The position numbers and the translations under genes are program-made. The notes beneath the pieces were generated by a model, which was not told where the DNA came from, ran no database searches, and was given only the letters and a program-made list of their open reading frames with translations. Below are positions 59,768 through 64,000 of a stretch of 64,000 nt of DNA, in pieces; positions within the stretch are counted from its first letter, which is position 1, and each line of letters opens with the position of its first letter. The DNA is from Streptomyces justiciae (GTDB lineage: Bacteria > Actinomycetota > Actinomycetes > Streptomycetales > Streptomycetaceae): positions 227,787 to 291,786 of the forward strand of contig NZ_JADDXU010000014.1 of the NCBI RefSeq assembly GCF_015163075.1, in the 5' to 3' direction.

Positions 59768-59919
59768 CGCATCGCTCCTTCGGCCGCGCAGCTGTCCCTA
59801 TGACCCTGACCCGGCCCTGTCAAAACGGCGAGCCGGAGGGTCGTATCCCGCATCCCCTTTACGGGGGACAGCGATGGGACGCAGCGGGGGAGCGCGCGGT
59901 TCCCTTCAGAGCGCCGGGC

Positions 59920-60129
59920 TCAGTCTCCGTAGTCCGACATCGCGTCCAGCAGCCGGGCGGACTTCGCCGGCACCTTCACCCCGTGGATGAGTGAGGGGGA
60001 GACCGGAAGGGAAGCAACCCGGTCGGGGGCGGCCCAGTGCGGGACCATCCGGGCGCAGTCACCGCGCAGCGACGCCAGGTCGCCGTCGAGGTCGGCCGGA
60101 GCGGGGGCAGGGGCCTTCAGGTTCGTCAT
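59920..60129 (-). CDS. Small conserved protein
   Basis: A 69-residue protein (MTNLKAPAPAPADL... CARMVPHWAAPDRVASLPVSPSLIHGVKVPAKSARLLDAMSDYGD) without signal or membrane segment. No domain recognised. The ribosome site is weak, but the frame is intact and codon position three is strongly GC. It is divergent from the carbohydrate kinase gene. Confidence 0.5.
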   Translation of the reverse strand: MTNLKAPAPAPADLDGDLASLRGDCARMVPHWAAPDRVASLPVSPSLIHGVKVPAKSARLLDAMSDYGD

Positions 60130-60262
60130 GACGGCACCGTATGCACGCCGACGCCCGCGAAGAAAGATCTACTATCGGGTAGTTTCGGCGGCTGCAGCGC
60201 CCCGCGCGGACCGGGTAGCGTGAACTGTCAATCCAGTTTCTCCCCACAGGAGAGTCCACGCC

Positions 60263-61237
60263 GTGCGCATCGCAGTCACCGGCTCCATCGCCACCGACCA
60301 CCTCATGACCTTCCCCGGCCGCTTCGCCGACCAGTTGGTCGCGGACCAGTTGCACACGGTCTCGCTCTCCTTCCTGGTCGACAACCTCGACGTCCGCCGC
60401 GGCGGCGTCGGCGCGAACATCGCCTTCGGGATGGGTCAGCTGGGCACCGAGCCGATCCTGGTCGGCGCCGCAGGCTTCGACTTCGACGAGTACCGGGCGT
60501 GGCTGGACCGCCACGGCGTCGACACCGCCTCGGTCCGCATCTCCGAGACCCTGCACACCGCCCGGTTCGTCTGCACCACCGACGCCGACCACAACCAGAT
60601 CGGCTCCTTCTACACCGGTGCGATGAGCGAGGCCCGCCTCATCGAGCTCAAGACCGTCGCCGACCGCGTCGGCGGCCTCGACCTGGTCCTCATCGGCGCC
60701 GACGACCCGGAGGCGATGCTCCGCCACACGGAGGAGTGCCGCTCCCGGTCCATCCCCTTCGCCGCGGACTTCTCCCAGCAGATCGCCCGGATGAACGGCG
60801 ACGAGATCCGGGTCCTGCTGGAGGGCGCCACGTACCTCTTCTCCAACGAGTACGAGAAGGGGCTCATCGAGTCCAAGACCGGCTGGACGGACGCCGAGAT
60901 CCTGGAGAAGGTCGGCCACCGCGTCACCACCCTCGGCTCGCGCGGCGTGCGGATCGAGAAGGCCGGCGAGGAGCCGATCGTCGTCGGCTGCCCGCAGGAG
61001 GACCGCAAGGCCGACCCGACCGGCGTCGGCGACGCCTTCCGCGCCGGGTTCCTGTCGGGCCTGGCCTGGGGCGTCTCGCTGGAGCGGGCGGCCCAGGTGG
61101 GCTGCATGCTGGCGACCCTCGTCATCGAGACCGTCGGCACCCAGGAGTACCAGCTGCGCCGCGGCCACTTCATGGAGCGCTTCACCAAGGCGTACGGCGA
61201 CGAGGCCGCGGCCGAGGTCCAGAAGCACCTGGCGTAG
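60263..61237 (+). CDS. PfkB-family sugar/adenosine kinase
   Basis: A 324-residue ribokinase-fold kinase. It starts RIAVTGSIATDHLMTFPGRF, has VRRGGVGANIAFGMGQLG (substrate glycine motif) and DPTGVGDAFRAGFLSGLAWG, the PfkB signature 2 with catalytic Asp. The closest known relative by context is Rv2202c (AdoK), adenosine kinase of M. tuberculosis, which lies beside ctaC as here; other members were named CbhK. Adenosine is therefore a likely substrate, but this is inference. GTG 60263 is the start. Confidence 0.88.
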   Translation: MRIAVTGSIATDHLMTFPGRFADQLVADQLHTVSLSFLVDNLDVRRGGVGANIAFGMGQLGTEPILVGAAGFDFDEYRAWLDRHGVDTASVRISETLHTARFVCTTDADHNQIGSFYTGAMSEARLIELKTVADRVGGLDLVLIGADDPEAMLRHTEECRSRSIPFAADFSQQIARMNGDEIRVLLEGATYLFSNEYEKGLIESKTGWTDAEILEKVGHRVTTLGSRGVRIEKAGEEPIVVGCPQEDRKADPTGVGDAFRAGFLSGLAWGVSLERAAQVGCMLATLVIETVGTQEYQLRRGHFMERFTKAYGDEAAAEVQKHLA

Positions 61238-61240
61238 CCG

Positions 61241-62605
61241 CTAGGAGGTCCGGCGGACGAGGTAGGCAGTCCCCTTGTCCGCCGGCTCCTCACCCACGTA
61301 CTCCTGCTCCCGCATCTCGCACCACGCCGGGATGTCCAGGCGGGCCGCCTCGTCGTCCGACAGCACCCGCACGAGCCCGCCCACCGGCACGTCGCCGATG
61401 ACCTTCGCCAGCTCGATGACCGGGATCGGGCAGCGCTTGCCGAGGGCGTCGACGACCAGCTCGTCCTCACGGACGACCGCCACCGGCGCAGGTGCGCCCA
61501 GCTTCTCCCGTACGCCGTTCACCACGCCCGGCAGCACGGCGAGAAACCGCTCCACGTCCTCGGCCGCGGTCCCCGCCGGCAACGACACCCGCACATTTCC
61601 CTCACTCAGCACCCCCATCGCCTTCAGCACATGGCTCGGCGTCAGCGTGCTGCTCGTACAGGACGAACCGGAGGAAACGGAGAATCCCTCCCGGTCCAGC
61701 TCGTGCAGCAATGTCTCCCCGTCGACATAGAGACAGGAGAAGGTGACGATCCCCGGCAGCCGCCGCTCCGGATCGCCCACCACCTCCACATCCGCGACGA
61801 GCTCCGGCACCCGCGCCCGGATCCGCTCCGTCAGCTCCCGCAGCCGTACCGCCTCTTGAGCCGCCTCGGCCCGCACGGCCCGCAGCGAGGCCGCCGCAGC
61901 GACGATCGCGGGGAGGTTCTCGAACCCGTATCCCCTTTCGTCCACGGGTCCTTGAGCGGCGAACCGCACCCCCTTACGCACGACAAGCAGCCCGACTCCA
62001 GCGGGTCCACCCCATTTGTGCGCACTGCCCGCCAGAAGCGACCAGGGCCCCTCGACCGCCCCCCAGGCCAGCGACTGCGCCGCATCCACCAGCAACGGCA
62101 CCCCGGCCGCCCGGCACACCTCGGCCACCTCGGCCACCGGCTGCTCGGTCCCCACCTCATGGTTGGCGGACTGGAGACAGGCGAGCGCGGTGTCCTCCTG
62201 GAGCGCGGCCGCATAGTCGGCGGGGGTGACCCGCCCCTCGCGGTCAACCCTCACTCGGGTGACCGAACCGCCCTCCTTCTCGTGCAGTTCGGCCGAATGG
62301 AGCACGGAAGAATGTTCAACGGCTGACACGATCAGGTGACGCCCCACGCGCCGCCGCCCGGCCAACGCCCCGGCGATACCGGCGTGCACGGCCGCAGTAC
62401 CGGACGGGGTGAACCTGAGCTCGTCCGGACGACACCCCACAGCCTCAGCAGCGGCCTCCCGCGCAGCGTCCAGCAGCATCCGGGCCCGACGCCCTTCCCG
62501 ATACAACCGAGAGGGATCAGCCCACCCCTCGTCCAGGGAGGCCAACAGCGCCTGACGAGCGACGGAATGAAGGGGAACACTGGAAGCAGCGTCGAAATAA
62601 GACAC
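61241..62605 (-). CDS. Cysteine desulfurase-TusA fusion
   Basis: A 454-residue fusion. Residues 1-375 are a PLP class V aminotransferase (NifS/IscS): SYFDAASSVPLH, SAVEHSSVLHSAEL, LLVDAAQSLAWG, PLP-binding Lys in AGSAHKWGGPAG and active-site Cys in SVSSGSSCTSSTL. Residues about 378-454 are a TusA sulfur carrier with VDALGKRCPIPVIELAKVIG (persulfide Cys). Direct transfer of cysteine sulfur to a carrier Cys for tRNA thiolation, cofactor or cluster synthesis is expected. GTG 62605 is the start. It is convergent with the PfkB gene. Confidence 0.9.
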   Translation of the reverse strand: MSYFDAASSVPLHSVARQALLASLDEGWADPSRLYREGRRARMLLDAAREAAAEAVGCRPDELRFTPSGTAAVHAGIAGALAGRRRVGRHLIVSAVEHSSVLHSAELHEKEGGSVTRVRVDREGRVTPADYAAALQEDTALACLQSANHEVGTEQPVAEVAEVCRAAGVPLLVDAAQSLAWGAVEGPWSLLAGSAHKWGGPAGVGLLVVRKGVRFAAQGPVDERGYGFENLPAIVAAAASLRAVRAEAAQEAVRLRELTERIRARVPELVADVEVVGDPERRLPGIVTFSCLYVDGETLLHELDREGFSVSSGSSCTSSTLTPSHVLKAMGVLSEGNVRVSLPAGTAAEDVERFLAVLPGVVNGVREKLGAPAPVAVVREDELVVDALGKRCPIPVIELAKVIGDVPVGGLVRVLSDDEAARLDIPAWCEMREQEYVGEEPADKGTAYLVRRTS

Positions 62606-62620
62606 AGGCCAACGCTAACT

Positions 62621-62671
62621 CCCTAGGGGCGCGGGGAACTGCGCGACCAGCCACAACGCAGCCGCAGCCGC
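62621..62671 (+). repeat. Dispersed repeat, copy G
   Basis: CCCTAGGGGCGCGGGGAACT, then GCGACCAGCCACAACGCAGCC, in the spacer between the divergent desulfurase and ctaC genes. Confidence 0.9.
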
Positions 62672-62735
62672 CAATCCAGCGAACCCCCAACCCAGTAGGC
62701 ACCCCTCCCCGCGAACCCTCGAAGAGCGTGGGCTA

Positions 62736-62764
62736 GGGTTTGGTCCGCATAAACATCCAAACCC
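62736..62764. promoter_or_regulatory. Inverted repeat upstream of ctaC
   Basis: GGGTTTGG (62736-62743) and CCAAACCC (62757-62764), a perfect 8-bp dyad with a 13-nt AT-richer spacer (TCCGCATAAACAT), 85-115 nt upstream of the ctaC start. It is a candidate regulatory site for the oxidase operon. Confidence 0.5.
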
Positions 62765-62849
62765 CTGCCCGACGCAGGGCGGCGACCGACCACCGAGTAA
62801 GGCAGGCCGCAGCCAATCCGCGCGGGCGAGACTCTCGGGAAGGCGCTAC

Positions 62850-63809
62850 GTGAGTCCCAACGGCTCCGACCGCTCGCCGCGGCGCCCGATGCGGCGGAAG
62901 CTGCTGCAGGCAATGACCGCGGGCCTGGTCCTGGCGACCGCCACCGGTTGCACATACAAGGACTTCCCCCGCCTTGGTATGCCCACCCCGACCACGGAAG
63001 AGGCTCCGCGGATCCTCTCCCTGTGGCAGGGCTCCTGGGCTGCCGCGCTGGCCACCGGCGTGCTGGTGTGGGGCCTGATCCTGTGGAGTGCTTTCTTCCA
63101 CCGGCGCAGCCGCACGAAGGTCGAAGTTCCTCCGCAGACCCGGTACAACATGCCCATCGAGGCGCTGTACACCGTGGTCCCGCTCATCATCGTCTCGGTC
63201 CTGTTCTACTTCACGGCCCGCGACGAGTCGAAGCTCCTCAGCCTCGACAAGAAGCCCGACGTCACCGTCAACGTGGTCGGCTTCCAGTGGAGCTGGGGCT
63301 TCAACTACATCGAGAACGTCGACGGTTCCACCGGCGACGCGAAGACCGACAAGAACCTGGACGCCATTCCGGACCGGTTCAAGGCGGACTTCCCGGCGAA
63401 CGCCGGCGGTGTCTACGACGTCGGTACGCCCGGCACGCGGAACCCGCAGACCAACAACCCGGGTCCCACGCTGTGGCTGCCCAAGGGCAAGACGGTCCGC
63501 TTCGTCCTCACCTCGCGTGACGTCATCCACTCCTTCTGGGTGGTGCCGTTCCTCATGAAGCAGGACGTCATCCCGGGCCACACCAACTCCTTCCAGGTGA
63601 CCCCCAACAAGGAGGGCACCTTCCTGGGCAAGTGCGCCGAGCTCTGCGGCGTCGACCACTCCCGGATGCTGTTCAACGTGAAGGTCGTCTCCCCCGAGCG
63701 CTACGAGCAGCACCTCAAGGACCTCGCCAAGAAGGGGCAGACCGGTTACGTTCCCGCGGGCATCGAGCAGACCGCCCACGAGAAGAACCGGGAGACGAAC
63801 AACCTGTGA
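62850..63809 (+). CDS. ctaC: Cytochrome c oxidase subunit II (lipoprotein)
   Basis: A 319-residue CuA subunit of the aa3 oxidase. Lipoprotein signal with ATATGC (Cys34), two membrane spans (about 60-83 and 105-125), then the cupredoxin domain with the aromatic QWSWGFNYIEN and the CuA ligands in SFWVVPFLMKQ and CAELCGVDHSRM. An insertion of about 40 residues (about 155-195) between strands is typical of actinobacterial CtaC. GTG 62850 has GGGAAGG 8 nt upstream. The stop overlaps the ctaD GTG by 4 nt. Confidence 0.97.
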   Translation: MSPNGSDRSPRRPMRRKLLQAMTAGLVLATATGCTYKDFPRLGMPTPTTEEAPRILSLWQGSWAAALATGVLVWGLILWSAFFHRRSRTKVEVPPQTRYNMPIEALYTVVPLIIVSVLFYFTARDESKLLSLDKKPDVTVNVVGFQWSWGFNYIENVDGSTGDAKTDKNLDAIPDRFKADFPANAGGVYDVGTPGTRNPQTNNPGPTLWLPKGKTVRFVLTSRDVIHSFWVVPFLMKQDVIPGHTNSFQVTPNKEGTFLGKCAELCGVDHSRMLFNVKVVSPERYEQHLKDLAKKGQTGYVPAGIEQTAHEKNRETNNL

Positions 63810-64000
63810 GCATCCTCAACGAACCCCAGGGTGCCGCGGCAGCTGAGGGACACTACTCAGACGAGCTGCCGGTCCGGCGCAAGCAGCCCGGCAACGTCGT
63901 GATCAAGTGGCTCACCACCACTGACCACAAGACGATCGGAACGCTGTACCTCGTCACGTCGTTCGCGTTCTTCTGCATCGGTGGCGTGATGGCGCTGCTT
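63806..64000 (+). CDS. ctaD: Cytochrome c oxidase subunit I, 5' part only
   Basis: The first 65 codons of ctaD. After a 25-residue leader (VSILNEPQGAAAAEGHYSDE) comes PGNVVIKWLTTTDHKTIG, the conserved start of heme-copper oxidase subunit I, and the first membrane span begins (LYLVTSFAFFCIGGVMALL). The window ends inside it. GTG 63806 overlaps the ctaC stop (GTGA), so both are translated from one message. Confidence 0.95.
   Translation, partial: MSILNEPQGAAAAEGHYSDELPVRRKQPGNVVIKWLTTTDHKTIGTLYLVTSFAFFCIGGVMALL

Overview
The window is a gene-dense, very GC-rich stretch of actinobacterial chromosome, almost certainly Streptomyces. The signs are frequent GTG starts, 4-nt stop/start overlaps, dispersed Streptomyces-type intergenic repeats, and a glnA - lipA/lipB - aceE - sucB/lpd - pepA - cob - pspA - nadA - ctaC order that I recognise from Streptomyces genomes. 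Much of the backbone also matches the Mycobacterium tuberculosis Rv2200c-Rv2220 order (ctaC, adoK, cobT, cobS, pepB, dlaT, epimerase, lipB, lipA, DUF4191, RDD, glnA1). This is therefore core chromosome, with some lineage-specific insertions. I see no tRNA, rRNA, CRISPR array, IS element or phage gene.

Layout. 1-2.8 kb: 3' part missing HtpX protease, a HEAT-repeat protein and a small membrane protein. 2.9-8.2 kb: nitrogen assimilation (glnA behind a GlnR box), RDD and DUF4191 membrane proteins, and lipoate synthesis (lipA, lipB). 8.4-20.2 kb: regulators (helix-turn-helix/TPR, TetR, WYL), an FAD oxidoreductase, a TIGR01777 epimerase, a GNAT, an SDR, a MarP-like protease, a peptidoglycan amidase, a FemAB-type protein and small secreted or membrane proteins. 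20.2-30 kb: the lipoylated 2-oxoacid dehydrogenase block (aceE, GntR regulator, two-lipoyl-domain E2, lpd) and pepA. lipA/lipB, E1, E2 and E3 together supply a complete pyruvate dehydrogenase.

30.4-36.9 kb is the most interesting region. Five genes on one strand encode an Agd3-like (CE18) exopolysaccharide deacetylase, a PelF-like glycosyltransferase, a polytopic membrane protein, a spherulin-4/Sph3-like (GH135) hydrolase and an Ega3-like (GH114) endo-alpha-1,4-polygalactosaminidase lipoprotein. The last four are coupled by 4-nt overlaps. The set parallels the fungal galactosaminogalactan cluster and bacterial Pel, and predicts a partly deacetylated alpha-1,4-GalNAc-type exopolysaccharide.

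36.9-44 kb: scattered cobalamin genes (cobS, cobT and a cobU carrying a degenerate metallo-beta-lactamase domain) around a phosphatidylglycerol lysyltransferase/rhomboid-like pair. 44-53.6 kb: envelope stress functions (HtrA-like lipoprotein, PspA, PspAA, a histidine kinase/response regulator pair and an RND exporter). 53.9-64 kb: a Ser/Thr kinase with a PQQ propeller, nadA, an ErpA-type Fe-S carrier, two uncharacterised proteins, an adenosine-kinase-like PfkB protein, a cysteine desulfurase-TusA fusion, ctaC and the start of ctaD. Short perfect hairpins serve as terminators at many convergent junctions, and at least six copies of one intergenic repeat (one inside a coding sequence) are scattered from 9.8 to 62.7 kb.
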